Assembly: GCA_033060915.1 (NCBI GenBank)
Contig: CM065378.1
Coordinates: forward strand, 17,970,001 to 18,034,000
Length of the DNA: 64,000 nt
Origin: Euryodendron excelsum
Lineage: Eukaryota; Streptophyta; Magnoliopsida; Ericales; Pentaphylacaceae
Direction of reading: 5' to 3'
Shown one piece after another: positions 36,921 to 50,300 of this stretch. Position 1 is the first letter of the stretch; each line of letters starts with the position of its first letter. The notes beneath the pieces are model-generated. The model searched no databases and was not told where the DNA came from. It saw only the letters and a list, made by a program, of their open reading frames with translations. Both the position numbers and the translations under genes were made by a program.

Positions 36921-39018
36921 GTGTTAAATAGCCCATCAACGTAGTGTTTGAAAATATTTGTGAATATTTTTTCTTCATGAGAATTGGTTTTTTTTTTTTT
37001 CTACGTACTCTGACAAAATCAACTACCATGGAGAGACGTGTCCATGGATGTCATGGCTAGACCATGTTAATATGACCCCAGCTTTGTCTTGCTTGAACTT
37101 AAAAAAAAATGTGCCGTCCCCACTTAGTACTTATCCATTGACAAGCCTAGCTAGCGAGTATATGAAATTTTGATCACTCATCAAGGATATAGCTTAATTT
37201 TGTAATGTTTGTAATCTTTTTAAAATCTTATTTGGTAGATATTGTATTATTTGCACATCTAAAGGATGACGGTACATATGCTGCTCCATTTTTTTTTTGT
37301 TTTTTTGAAGAGATAATTACTGTAGACCAAATTCTCAACCAAATTCTAATGCACAATTTCAATTTCATCCATAACAAGAATGGTCTCTACTGGAAGTTCA
37401 TGCTTGCTAGCTAATATATGGTTTATCAGTTCAAGCTCAAAGGACCAACATCATAGCATGTAGTGGTTTTGATACAGATCAGCGAAATTTAACATTATTT
37501 TTGTTCAAACCATACCCAAAAAAGTGAAGGTTCATCTGATCTAATGTTGAAGTTAACAAATCTAATCTTTATTACCTGACCTAACTTCTTTTTTTTTATA
37601 ATTATAAGGTAAAGCTATGAGTTTGAAAAGAAAGTAGAACACTCTCGAAAACAAAATAAAATGACAGAAGTTAAGAATTGACAACACATCCTCCTACTTT
37701 TCACTCCAATTTTTTCACTCTTAGACACCAATAAATAAGACCTACGTTAATAAATTTCTGTGTTTAAAAGTGAAAAAATACAGTAAAAAATAAGATTATG
37801 TGTAGCAGTTTTTGAAAGTTAGATATCAATAATATCTTTGCCATATCTAATACAATATTCTTCTTGTTGGTGCCTTTTTTTTCAATGTAATCATGCATGC
37901 CTGCCTTCTAATCAAAGCAGGTAACTACTGTTAAGGAAGATTATAATACAAAGACTTGGTAGCATTTTTCAAAATCAATTTTGGCCATGTTTCACTGTAA
38001 CGTAGAGGGCAAACCCCACTTTATGACTAATTATCAGCTAATCACGGGAAAGAAAACAGTATGTGGAGGAGGGTATAGTATGTGAGCAATGAGTACCTCC
38101 ACCACCACAACCTATCGCTTTTGTTAACCTTCGTTCTAAAAGCAAAAACACTTGACCACATTGAAATTTCGCGGAATATGAAGGCTTAAAAGCAAAGAAG
38201 CTTTCAATGTCCCCGACAATTGTAATGAGCTTGAAGACCCACCATCCCAACCTCCGCCAAGACATAGGAATTACAGCAATGCCTTATTTATTGCCCCACC
38301 TACGAATACAATGAAGAAAAGTTGTGTTATGCAAGATTTGGCTGCATGAAATTGAGAAAGAGTCACCCACAAGTGTAATTACATTTTATAATTTGAGTCT
38401 GAAATTTTTATAATTTTTTTTTCTTTTCTTGTTTGTGAATGAAAAACTTATATTGCTTAATTTAAGTGAAATACTTCTTCCAGCTGCATTCACTGTGACA
38501 TGAACACTTACAATAAAAATATGCAAATTATGCATATGTGGTTCTTTTGTTTTATAAGATCAAAAGTAGCTTTGGGGATTAGTTAAATTAGATCTCCTGA
38601 CACTGTGTCTTTTTCTACTATTTTTTTTCAAAAAAACTTTATCGAAATCCCTTTACTTTAAAAGCTTAAGAATTATTTGTGCTTTTGTTTGGACCCATGA
38701 AAGTGCAGCACACTGACTATCTTCATGGGATTTGCTGACTCTTTCTTTAATTTTCAGACAAAGCCATGCATACTACACATGAAATGTGGCACACTTTCTT
38801 CAACTTTTGCCTTCTGATTTGGACTACGCAGACTGATTTTTCATAGTTCTTTACCTACCTTTTGAACTTGGTTTGACAAATTGACACAAGCAAAGTTTGA
38901 TTTTCACATCGCCCTAGGCCGTCACTCAAAACTATCAATTACCTATTTGATTGTTGAAATTGTCAAATTTGCCTTTGTCACAACATGCCTTTGTGCATTG
39001 ACTGCGCACATGAATCTA
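36921..39018. other. Spacer without recognised features
   Basis: AT-rich. A 75-codon minus-strand frame (38038-38265) has no recognisable motifs. Confidence 0.45.
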
Positions 39019-39028
39019 GCGGATAGCA

Positions 39029-39696
39029 GGGAGGGGCGGAGTATTTTGATTTGGGGTGTCAAATCATAAAATATAAAATTTCAGCCAGTGATATAATTAT
39101 TATATTTTAAATTTTATTTGGATGTATTTCTAATTTCGAGCATTAAAAATATATTAGTATACAAGATTAAGTTTTACATAAAAAATAAAATAAAATAAAA
39201 TTATATTCAATACTATCAAAATATGAAGAAGAAAAAAAAAACAAACAAACTACTTGCTTCTTTGTATATTTAACTCTTTTTTTTTAAAGAGCAAAAAATC
39301 ATAGTTATCTTTTATAAGAAGCATTGCAAAGGATTGAACTCATCTATAAAATCAACTAGAGAAAAAAGAACTCACAAAAAATTTCTTTTATGCTAAAGAT
39401 AAAAACTGTTGCACTAGAGAATTTTTTTTTTTTTTTTTTTTGGATTGACACACTATAGAAATCTCATTGTCTGTTGATTTTATTAGGTTAAAATGTGCAT
39501 AAAATAATACGCATGACCCACAGTTTACTGTACAAAAATTTTAATATTTATTATATTAGAGCATTCAAGTGTTTTAAATTATGGGGGTGCCAATAAATTT
39601 TTTTTGGCCAAAACATCACATATATGCAGTACATATAGTAGGCTACACAGAAGGCGGGGGTACCATGGCATCACAATCTACACAGTTTCGCCCCTG
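39029..39696. mobile_element. 668-bp TIR element with 10-bp direct repeats
   Basis: It is flanked by an exact 10-bp direct repeat GCGGATAGCA (39019-39028 and 39697-39706). Short imperfect terminal inverted repeats are visible: (GGG)AGGGGCGGAG on the left and CAGGGGCGAAAC inverted on the right. The inside is AT-rich and non-coding. TSDs of 9-10 bp suit Mutator-like elements, but the very short termini do not, so the superfamily is uncertain. Confidence 0.65.
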
Positions 39697-39706
39697 GCGG
39701 ATAGCA

Positions 39707-41525
39707 TACTCCTAGTTTCAAGTTCGATCCCTTCCTATGATTTTTGTGACTAGCTACTATTCCTGCAATATAGAAAATTTATATGATTTGTATGGATGAT
39801 AGCCTTGCACAAGCTTAAGCGAGTAGTCGGTCGAACATATAAAACACCCTATAACAAAAGAAAAATAATTTTTGGTAAAATTATACAAATTAACAAGAAA
39901 ACTAGTCCAGCATGCATGTAACATTTCATACAAATTGATTAGTTCCATTATACTTGACATATATATTTAACATATATTCATTCTCTAGTTTTGAGTCAAG
40001 AAAAAAACAAAGTATTTTGAAGCCAATAGTCCCATGGATGCTATAAGGATCATGCTAATAAGGCTACCTCGTATAGCATGCAACCTTCAATACTTCAATT
40101 CTCTAGAAAAAAATGGCATTATACATACCACTTGGTAGTTAGTTTAGCGGTAAGAACTCAAATTTTTTCGCTCAAAATTTGGGTTCAAGTTTTCATAACT
40201 GCTCTGTAGGACTAAACATACTCTTCAACACCCAGAGTAGGTGGTGGAATCTAAGCTTCAGTTCCGATATAGGTGCGGTAGTATCTTCTGCAGATAGTTG
40301 TGTGGTGCTGAGAGACACTATTTTGTAATGGATATATAAAGTAGCCCATCTGCATATCCATTTTATACACCCAAAAAATGACATTATGTATATACTATGG
40401 TAAGAGGAAAATCTAAATTTAAGGCCAACTAATTTGCACTCTTATGTGGTTAATTCCTTTTCGCTATTTCAACAACCCCTGTAATTAACTCATGATGAAC
40501 ACATTAGGGTCCGTTAGGTATCCCTCAAAGTGGTGAAATGAACAATTCTAAATCAGCTCATTATTGAATTGGATAATTCATTTGTTTGGTAATAGAAATG
40601 AAACAACTCAAGAACCTACAAAATTTATTTTTTTTATAAAATTTTAAGTTTAGTCATTTCTGTTCAAACATACGTTTACTTAAATAAAAAATTGTGGGAT
40701 TGATAAATTACCTTGTTGAGCATCTACACAAATATTAAATTTACTCGTATTACAAACTGACAAATCTTGAATTAATTCCTTTAAAATGTAATGATTTCAT
40801 TCACCCGACATACGCACATGATTACGCAATCTGGAGCCTAAGTTTGAACAATTCTAAGACAAAATTTTCTTCCCATGTGTTCAACATTGTTGTTCTGTGT
40901 TTTCACTTGGACCTTTCTCATAAGTGTGAACTCTCAGATTGGCAGCGCACCCTAGAGTTTGATCTTTCAAGTCAATACAGATTTATCTAATAACTGCGGA
41001 GGATTGTCAGACGTTCTGCACCAAATTAAACTTTCCTATATGGCGATGATAGCTATAGTTTTTGTTGTTTGTTCTCTTGATTTTCTTAATTTCCTAGAAA
41101 ATGAAACACTTCAAGGGGCTTAAAAGGGGAAAACAAAAATTATTATGTATATAAAAAATAAATAAATAAACTAGCCTGTATGGTTTTCCCACATCACCAT
41201 ATAGGTTCTGCATATCACATATACATGTAGACCATATAAAACTAGCATCTGCATATAAGAACTATAAAAGATCATGTGCATACTTGATGCAGAATAACTT
41301 AGTTGGTTTAAGTCATGTTGAGAGATTGAAAGAAAACTCGTGGTTTTTTTCTTTGACGATGTAAACCTACCATGCTTTGGTGTGTAGTCTTTTCTAATCA
41401 TATTTTTATGAATGATAATGGAGTTCCTAGTCAACACCAGTAGTAAACTCTTAGCTTAGGCCACGGTTGTTTCACGGAATATTAGGATAAGGAGAAAAGA
41501 AATCTTTGTTGGAATCGCGGATGCG
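39707..41525. other. Spacer without recognised features
   Basis: A tRNA-like A/B-box pair occurs near 40140-40200 but does not fold as a tRNA. No gene seen. Confidence 0.45.
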
Positions 41526-41715
41526 TCTTAGGTTCGAGTCTCAGTAGCGATACTGAATTTGTAGTTTAAACTTCAACGACACTTTAAACACCGTGGCGAT
41601 CTTGAATTGGCTTGAAATTATCTTAGGTTCGAGTCTCAGCAGCGATACTGAATTTGTAGTTTAAACTTCAACGACACTTTAAACACCGTGGCGATCCTGA
41701 ATTGGCTTGAGATTA
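41526..41715 (+). repeat. 95-bp tandem duplication
   Basis: Two nearly identical 95-bp units (41526-41620 and 41621-41715) each start TCTTAGGTTCGAGTCTCAG. They differ at only a few positions, so the duplication is recent. The GGTTCGAGTC word resembles a tRNA B-box, hinting at a SINE-derived unit. Confidence 0.88.
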
Positions 41716-43090
41716 ACGGAGGTTGGTGAATTAGGGTGTTTGCCAATTTTCGAGGGAGTTTGCAGTCTAGGCGCGGGTCCAAAGAGCCTAGGTTGGTTCT
41801 CTTATGTCATAAAAAATAAAAATTAAAAAAATTGTAAAAGAAATCTTGGACATTAAATCCTTCCAAGGATGAATTTTGTGACTCAACCTTCAATTCCGAA
41901 TTCAAAGCTTACATATCCTATCCCTTGCGCGAGACTGTTCAATCTGGTTATATGGGATAAATGTTATGTTTGGATTCATTGTTATAGCTTCCGAACAACC
42001 AAATACGAGATAAAGCTAGATATAGGATTACCAATCTAATCGCACAGGCCTTATACAGCGAAACAAACGCGACCCTTCAGTCATGTAATCGTGACAAAGC
42101 ATGACGTGTTGCATAGAAAGAAAGATTAAAACAAAGGAAGACGCAAGCATTTATAATAGTACTTAACTTTGAATCAAACGGTTGTGAGGAATCTGTGTCG
42201 TCGAAGTATGACACATTGTTGGTCAAGACACCAACAATTTGTTTAGGAAAAATGTATAATAATAATGTGTTTCTGTTCATGTAATCAATCTCGTCTTGGC
42301 TTCGACAGGAAAGAATCTAAATTAAAAAAAGGAGGGGTTGTTTCGCTTTCACAGATCGGAGGACAGTGATATCCTCTCGACAGTCTCCACATTTTAGGTA
42401 GAAGAGGGAGGAGTTTTTTAAAGTTGTGGAAAACTTTTTTGACCGTTGGGAGCACTAGGAGCACAAGCTTTCCCCATTTCTTCAGCAAACGTAGCAACCT
42501 ACTCTTGTCCCCACGTATAAATCAAGTGTCTCAAAGTCAATTATTGAATCGTAGTTTAAGATTTAGGGAACCCCATCTCAAAATTAAAATTTCTATCTCC
42601 TCCTTGATTAGATGCCATGTCTCAGAACCCCCAATGTATACAGAATAATGAGCACAGGAAGCAAGACCTCTTTAAGAATCCCACACTTCCATTTTTCTGC
42701 ATGATGCCCAGACAGAAAACCAGATCAACAATCTTGAATTCAAACTCCCAACTTGCAGTAGCTCCTGATGAGCTTTTAATCACAATCAGACTTGAATTTC
42801 CATTTAAATCATGCTTTGACTTAAGAGTTGCAGATTCGGTCACATCCAATACAGTTCAAGGACTAAATGAAACATGCTTTTTTGAATTTTTGGTCATGAA
42901 CATGACATGTTTTTTAACAAAATCGTAGCTCAATTTATAGCACGGCTAGTCTGCTACTGTGCTACATTAAGCTAATTATAATCCCGTGTATGTAAGCTAC
43001 AAAGTGACTAAATAAACTATGACCTTATCTCCTTGGTGCTGGGGAAATACAGAACAGACAAAATCAAAAGCTTCTATCCAATCAAAACAT
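41716..43090. other. Spacer without recognised features
   Basis: Several short overlapping frames at 42285-42928 on both strands lack family-like content. Confidence 0.4.
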
Positions 43091-43401
43091 AAAACAAAAG
43101 TAAACAAAGACTCTACGAACCACTACTCCCAGCAGGTTTCCACCAGGAAGCTCAATTATCTCGTTGGCTCTCTGAATATGTTAAATGGGCAAAAGGGTTT
43201 GATGCTCATATTTTCAAGCTTATCAGTGCACAAATTGCCATTCCTGACCCAGTCATTGAATCCACAATCCCTATTTTTCCTGATAACGTTGTCATTCCTG
43301 AACACTTTTGCCCCAGCTTAACATTTTCGGGGTATGAGCTTCACACGACTGCTATTACCTCTCATCCTAGCATGAAGCCAACCCAAGCCAACCATTAACT
43401 A
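43090..43401 (+). other. ATG-less reading frame with protein-like composition, unassigned
   Basis: Between two stops there are about 100 codons on the plus strand that look coding by composition, including LSRWLSEYVKWAKGFDA, then IPDPVIESTIPIFPDNVV and EHFCPSLTFSG. There is no upstream ATG in frame. An acceptor-like CCCAGCAG lies just before the richest part. I do not recognise the family. It could be an isolated exon, a decayed gene fragment or a chance frame. Confidence 0.35.
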
Positions 43402-44392
43402 TTTCCACTAGAGCACCGTTTGGGTTTTCAGCATAATCCATCCAACAAATGCAAGTGGAAGACCCCACAAGGGTATGCGCCAATAAGACCACCAAAAGCC
43501 TTTGTGGCACTAGTGGTACACAGAAGTCATGGGTGATCATTGGTCCGATGCTTCGGGCGAAACCAATTTCCACTAGACCACCAAAAGGCTACATTAAGAG
43601 TGCTGTTGGTTTTTTACATTGCCGCAAATCTGTGGGGCACGCTCCGCATATGCAACTCTCTTGCAACAATTATAAACATGTGATGAAAGAGAAAAATTGA
43701 CATTCAATTACAAAATAAATTTAAATAGTTAAAATTATTCTTAATTGTTTCAACTGATAAAGTAAAATAAATTTGCAAACTTTAAAAATTTTGAGTACAT
43801 TTTTGACAATTTTGACAAGAGAAAGATGAGCAAGGCCATACCAGGACAAAGTTGGTGAACAGTCACACATCTGAAAATTTCCCATGGAAATGGTGTAATA
43901 AAACAAAAACAAAAGTCAAGACTAAAGAGAACAAGAGATGGAGATGCCTTTTTGTTTCTCAGGGCACAGGAGATACCTACAAATCTATCAAAATCCCCAA
44001 CTGTAATGACGATCTGCCGGCTGTTTAATGTGGTCAACAAAGCAAAGTCTAGGGAAGAAGCAATTCCACAACATCATGGAAATTGGGCCAACTATGCACT
44101 GTCACAAAAACCTATCAAATTGATCCTTAGGCTCCATAGGCCTTCATAGATATTGCACATCCAGCAGTTAAATAGCATATAAGCCCAATAAGTCCCTTGA
44201 TGTTAATAGTAGTTACATAATTCTACAAGTTGAACGATCCATACTATAACAGCAGTTTAAGTCCTCCTCAGACTTACTACACTCAAACTATGTACGCTTT
44301 CTGGATGTTTCTGAACCTGAACCAGCTCCGTAACTAAGAAGAGTAAGATCAACAAGTGCAACTGAAAACTGCAGGAAAGATCCAGGGATAAC
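43402..44392. other. Spacer 3' of UBR7
   Basis: This contains the UBR7 3' trailer next to 44393. Nothing else is recognised. Confidence 0.4.
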
Positions 44393-47300
44393 TTAAGGCA
44401 TACGCCGGCGCTTCTTGGCAAGATTCTCAAAAACTTGGTGGACATCTGCAGATGTGATCGGCTTTGATGTGTCGAAGGACTCCTGACAAGGTCATGTATA
44501 TATCAGACCAATAGACTTATCCTCAAAAAAAACTAGGAAATTAAATGAAAAATCAAACTCCCAGGAGAAAATAATAAGTGTTGTATAAGGTTTGGTCATA
44601 TAATCATAATTACATTGATGCTTTTATGCAATACTCTTAACTGGAGGGGTAAGAACTAGGAAGTACGGACACTCCGTTGGAGGAGCCGTACCCGTGTCCG
44701 ACACTTGTTGGACACCGACACGCGTGGAACACTCATCGAACACGTGTCGGACACTCCATTTTACGTGTCTAATTATTTATTATTTATTTTTACATTGGAC
44801 ACTCCACCGACACAGCTTGGACATGCATGTCTTGTTTTGGACATTTTAGAGACACGCGGAGCCTCAACTATAAATTTTGAAACTAATTGTTGGTTTGAAG
44901 AAGAAGAAAAACAAAGAAGAAGAAAAAGAAAAACACGTATGCTATGATGATGGATAGTTAATTAAATGTAATGACGTTTTAATATTTTTTGTAGTTTATG
45001 ACTTTATAGTATTGTGTATTGATAGAACAACTTTTTTGTTGTTAATGTGAGTTAATGTATTTGTTTACTTTATATTTTTTATGGAATATAATTGACTAAT
45101 TATGAATTTGTTGCCGATTAAGTAGTGAAATGTGTTCTTTTTTTTTATTATTTTTAATTCGTGTAATCTTCTATATTTTTTACTTCTTTTGTATAATATT
45201 TATATGTATAACATATAAGGAATATAAAAATATAGTCTTTTGTCGCGTCCCTGTCGTGTCGTGTCCAGCATTTTTTGAAAATTACCGTGTCGGCATGTCC
45301 GACACGTATTGTGTCCGACACTCGTGTTCGTGTCTGTGCTTCTTAGGATAAGAATATTGGCTGAATTAACTCATTTTTTTGATAGACGAGTAATTGATGG
45401 AATTACGAATGGAGTTGGTGTTATGAGTTTCTTTGTAGGAGAAGGCATCAAATATGTAGGAGAAAAAGTAGTGTACGGGACACTAATCAAGCCATTAAAC
45501 TTTCTGGAAAACCAAGGACATACCAGGAAAGAATGAATCTCATTCTTCATGTCAGCAATACCATTCAGGATCTCCATTTTCTCCACATGACCAAGTTTAT
45601 TGAGAAAATTTAACTCAACACCCTCCTGTTGCTGCAGGTTCTCATCCCTCTTCTGCTTTGCCATTTTTTCATACTCCACAATTGAGTCGCCCTTGTCAAG
45701 CAAGAAACCAATTCCCTTTTGGATGTAGAAGTTTGCACATTTTTCACATTTGCAGAGGACATCTCTCCAGTTTTTAGAAAGAAACATTGGTTTACTCTTC
45801 TCTAAAACAGGTGCAGCTACAACCAGATCAACTCCAAGTACACATCCAGTACTTGGACCACCACCCTGGATGCATTGATTAGAATCTGTATGTTTATCAG
45901 AGTTTTCTCCAACAATCATAACCTTCCCAACAGACACCGTTTCCAAACTAGCAGTGGTTGTGGTACAATTTGCTTTGGGAGATTCAGAGGAACAACTTTC
46001 ATTCTCAAGCTTCTCAGAGGATCCACAAGCTGGATGTGTATCTTCCACCACATCTTTGTCTTTGGTAGCATTTGTAGGGGTAGCACTAGTAGTAGCATCA
46101 CGCCGCCTTACTTCTGCCCAAATGGTTTGAGGATAAAGGGTCAAGAAAGAACAAACTACTGAGCAGACCTGGCAAATAAAATCCTCATATAAAGGCTCCC
46201 CTTCCTCATCTCTTGGAATCTGTAATAAAAGCAAAAGGAATATATTGAAGGTGAGAATATAATTTAAGTGAAAAATCATACAAAATGGGATTTTGAAAAA
46301 AAAATGAAAAATTACATACAAGAACATTGAGAGCTAGATAAAAATGGTAATACTAAAAACATGATTTATGTAACTGACCCCAAGTAGTTGGGTCAGGGGT
46401 TTGTTGAGTTGAGTAGATAAAAATGTGAATGTGAGTTATACAAAACAAGTATATGATACCTTGCCTACAATGCAGGGCAGTACAAACAGACCAGATCCCA
46501 GAAATTATAAAAGCATGAAAGGAAAGTTGATCATGTTTAACCACATGGATACTCAAGTAAGAACCTTTAACAGATGTATGAGGGAAAAACATCAAACGAA
46601 AGATAAATCCAACAGATTTTGAGGCATGAAATACAGAGGTTTAGATTTAGAATAAGGCCTATTCAATGAGTTTTGCTTGATAGTCCCCATGGCACAGATG
46701 AACAGCTATTAGCAAAAGTGGTATCTCCTGCCAACCCCAAGAAGAAGATGCAGGGTTCAACTCCTTCAGACATGGATCTATGTGTCTTAATATTTGAAAG
46801 AAAATTATCCCCAAGACATAGACGATAGAGACATAACCACATTGGATATTTTATTTACAACAATCAGACTTTGCAACCTCTAAAATACATTATTGAAACG
46901 CTAATTCATAAGAATACCAAGAGAAAGGAATGGACGAAGGTGCCACTTGATTAATTATAATAAAATAAAATACACTATCTTTGAAGTGCAGTATGCCCAT
47001 GGATAACACATCCCCTTCCATTACAACCTCCATAGTAATAAGTTGTAACCTTTAGGCTATGGTTGGACATCGGACTTGTTGAGGGAAAGCAAAACAATAG
47101 GCAAATAGTATTACTTGTGCCTTTCCGTTTCCCCAAACATCAGCAACAGATATAGATTCTCTCATTTCACTTTTTTTGTCTTTTCCTTTTCTTTTCATTT
47201 CCCTTGACAAATCCAAGAACCAAATAGAGTGTTAATAGGAGCAGTATTAAATTTATTATCCACCTGATAAACTTTCCTCTTATGCCAGTGATATAATCTG

Positions 47301-50300
47301 CCACCACGGATAGATTATCTTCTATACAACTCCAGACCTTTTATCACTGGGCAAGTAATCTGTGAATGACTTGTAGGGAAATATGATATGGAGAAAATTA
47401 AACCAGAAGACCTGAAAGAAAAGGAGTAAATTGCCACTGGCAATAGACCAGTGGAAAGGATATACTACCAACCTCATCAGAAGTCGCAAGACCAATATGC
47501 TCCTCATGAAACCAGTCCTCACAGACACAGCACTGAATCATCTCTACTTGTTCCTCAGCTTCTGGATCAGGATATGGGCGACCACAGGTGCAATATGAAC
47601 CTTTGAAGTTATGGTTATATGCATTGTCCAGATTTTCTACATCTTTGTTTGGGAAAAGCTTGCAAAAGAACTCCCCAAATTTTGAGTTTCCACAATCACA
47701 CCTAAAGTTTCTCTTGGTCCACAATTCCACAATCTTGTCCAAAAAAGTTAACCACCGTGAAATACAAGAAATAGTAGTACGAGTTACGAGATCATATAAC
47801 ACGAGGCATACGGAACATGATCAATTATTGTTTAATTAGAAAACTGATTTTGACATAGAAAACAAAATAGGATTGAAGCAGCGATGCAAAGATGCAATTA
47901 CACATCATTATAGGTTCTCTCCATTATAAAAATGACACATGGAATGTAAGCAGTTAAGCCAATACACAACATATTACAAAGTAACCATGCTAGAACAAAT
48001 ATAAGGGGCAGTATTTCATTTAGACTTTTAAGACATATGTAAGGTAGAAATTCAAATCATTAACATAAAAGATAATATGGTTTAAGTTGAAAGGAAGTAG
48101 GTGCAAAAAAAAAAAAAAACCCAGCTCTACAAGGATAAAGGCAGACTACTGTGGAGTTTAAAGCGACACATAACCCCTATGTCAGACTCATTTTATCCAA
48201 ATGATGTATTTTGAATAAGCAAGGATCCTGAAGAAAATATTCACAACACAACATTCAACCAAAAATAACAACCCCCCCATCCTTCTTCTCCAAAGGGAAA
48301 GCAATGATTGATTATAGCAGGTGGACATAACAAATATCATTTTCATCAGCATATAACATGACAACACAACTGGAAACTAAAACGACATAAAATCCACTAA
48401 AAAGACCACGAATGCAGTAGCACTAAAACTTGTAAAGTTGGTTAGACTAAAGCTATAGATGCTTTCATGGTCTTGTAATAAATTTAAATTTTATATTGCA
48501 GAAGAAACTCTCTTATAAAATTTGATCAATTTTATGCTTGGCAAATATAGCTATATGAGCACTAGTTATAGAGAACAGTAACTGACATATTTATTCACAA
48601 ATCCGCACCCATAAGTTAATCAAATCTGCAACAAGTATATCAAATAATACCTCATGGCCATCGTGGCAAGACAAGCTACATGCTGTGCAAACCCCAGCAT
48701 TCACATCTGGGGTGCAGGTCAAGCACGAGAAAATTGCCTGCCTCTTCATATAACCTTTGATATAGGTGCACTCCTTGCCCTCATCACCGCCCAAAACCAA
48801 ATCCGCTTCCTTTGAATTGGTATATGAGAAAACACAACGCCCCATAAAATATAAACAAGGAAGTTAAAAGGCATAAGGATAAAATCTTGATCAGTGAATC
48901 AGATATAGTGTTACAATAGCACACAGAGTGTTTAGAAAATTTGGCATACAAATTATGATTTTTTTCTCATTAGCTGTACTTTTGTATTGCTTATTAAATG
49001 GCAAATATAGAATATAGAGAAAATTTGATATTCTCTATGTCTTGTTTTTTTTTTTGGGTATTTGTTATTGAACCAAGAATAAATAACACAGCTTATTGAT
49101 TTTTAGACATCAATTAAAATTAAATTTATTTTTAACATTTTAAGTTTGATTTAGACTTTCCAACTAACGTATGAGCAAAAATGATACATAATGTGATATA
49201 ATTGTTGGTTTCCTTATAAACATACTAGAAGGATGGCACGCGCTATGTGCGTGTGCTACACTACACCCAATCACTCTCTCTACCACTAATTTAGTAGTGG
49301 ACAGTTACAAAATCTGAAGGATCAATTTAGTTGTGGGTATTGCATAATTACCCTTGTATATGTTAAATGTAAACTGAGCAAACTTCCTGTTGTGAGTCAT
49401 TTTTGTCAACAAAAAAAGCTTCACCAAAGTAGAGGGTTCACCAAAAAATTTTGCTTTATAATAGTATAGATGTGACATAACTTTATTTACAATTTCTTTA
49501 CACCTTTGCCCTCAATAGTGCATTGTAACAATAATAAAAGCATAGTTAAGTATGCTTTATAAATTCCTGCATTCTAACTTACCATGATAATGATTTCCTG
49601 CCATTGTACTTTTATTCCAAGTTTACCCTTCAGGTCATTTGATAATTTTCTTGTGTCCAATTTCCAATTTTTTCCTCTACTAACTTTTACATTCCTTATC
49701 ACATTTTTCCTCATTCATATCCTTAATTGTCACCTACAGCAATATTTCTTTCCATTCTTTTACTTGATACTGGAGAACAGACCTTGGCATAGAGTTAAGG
49801 CTGCTCCATTGCGACCTGAGCATGACGGGTTCAAGACATGAAAAAAGCCTCACCATACAAGGGGATAAGGCTACGTACATCTAACCCTCCCTGTATCTCA
49901 TAGCAACAAGAGCCTCATGCACTGGGCTACCTCTTGTACTTGGTACTAGTAGGTATTTATGATAATATAATCACCTACTACTTCAAAAGCTGAGAAATGC
50001 CAAGTACTATCTTAAGAAAATACTATATATTCTTAGAACGTGTTTTAATTCACCAAACCGTTATTACCCTACCCCATATTTCACAAGTTGCATTTTGGAC
50101 ACATGTAAAATAACTATCCTACCCATAAGGGGCAATGATTTGATCCACGTTGAAGGATGTAAAAGAAATAAAGGAATGCCAAAGGATATTAAGGGGGTAT
50201 TTGGATCCCAACTTATTTAATAGCTTATGGCTTATGCTTATGGCTTTTTTGAATTGTGTTTGGGTAAATGATAAAAAAGTAGCTTACATCTAACACAATC

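Noticed and set aside
40140..40200. tRNA-like A and B boxes
   Set aside because: GGTTCAAGTTTTC and an A-box-like word are present, but no cloverleaf or acceptor stem can be drawn; at best a SINE trace.
42285..42928. Several overlapping 70-100-codon frames on both strands
   Set aside because: They contradict each other, lack conserved-looking blocks and have no splice partners.
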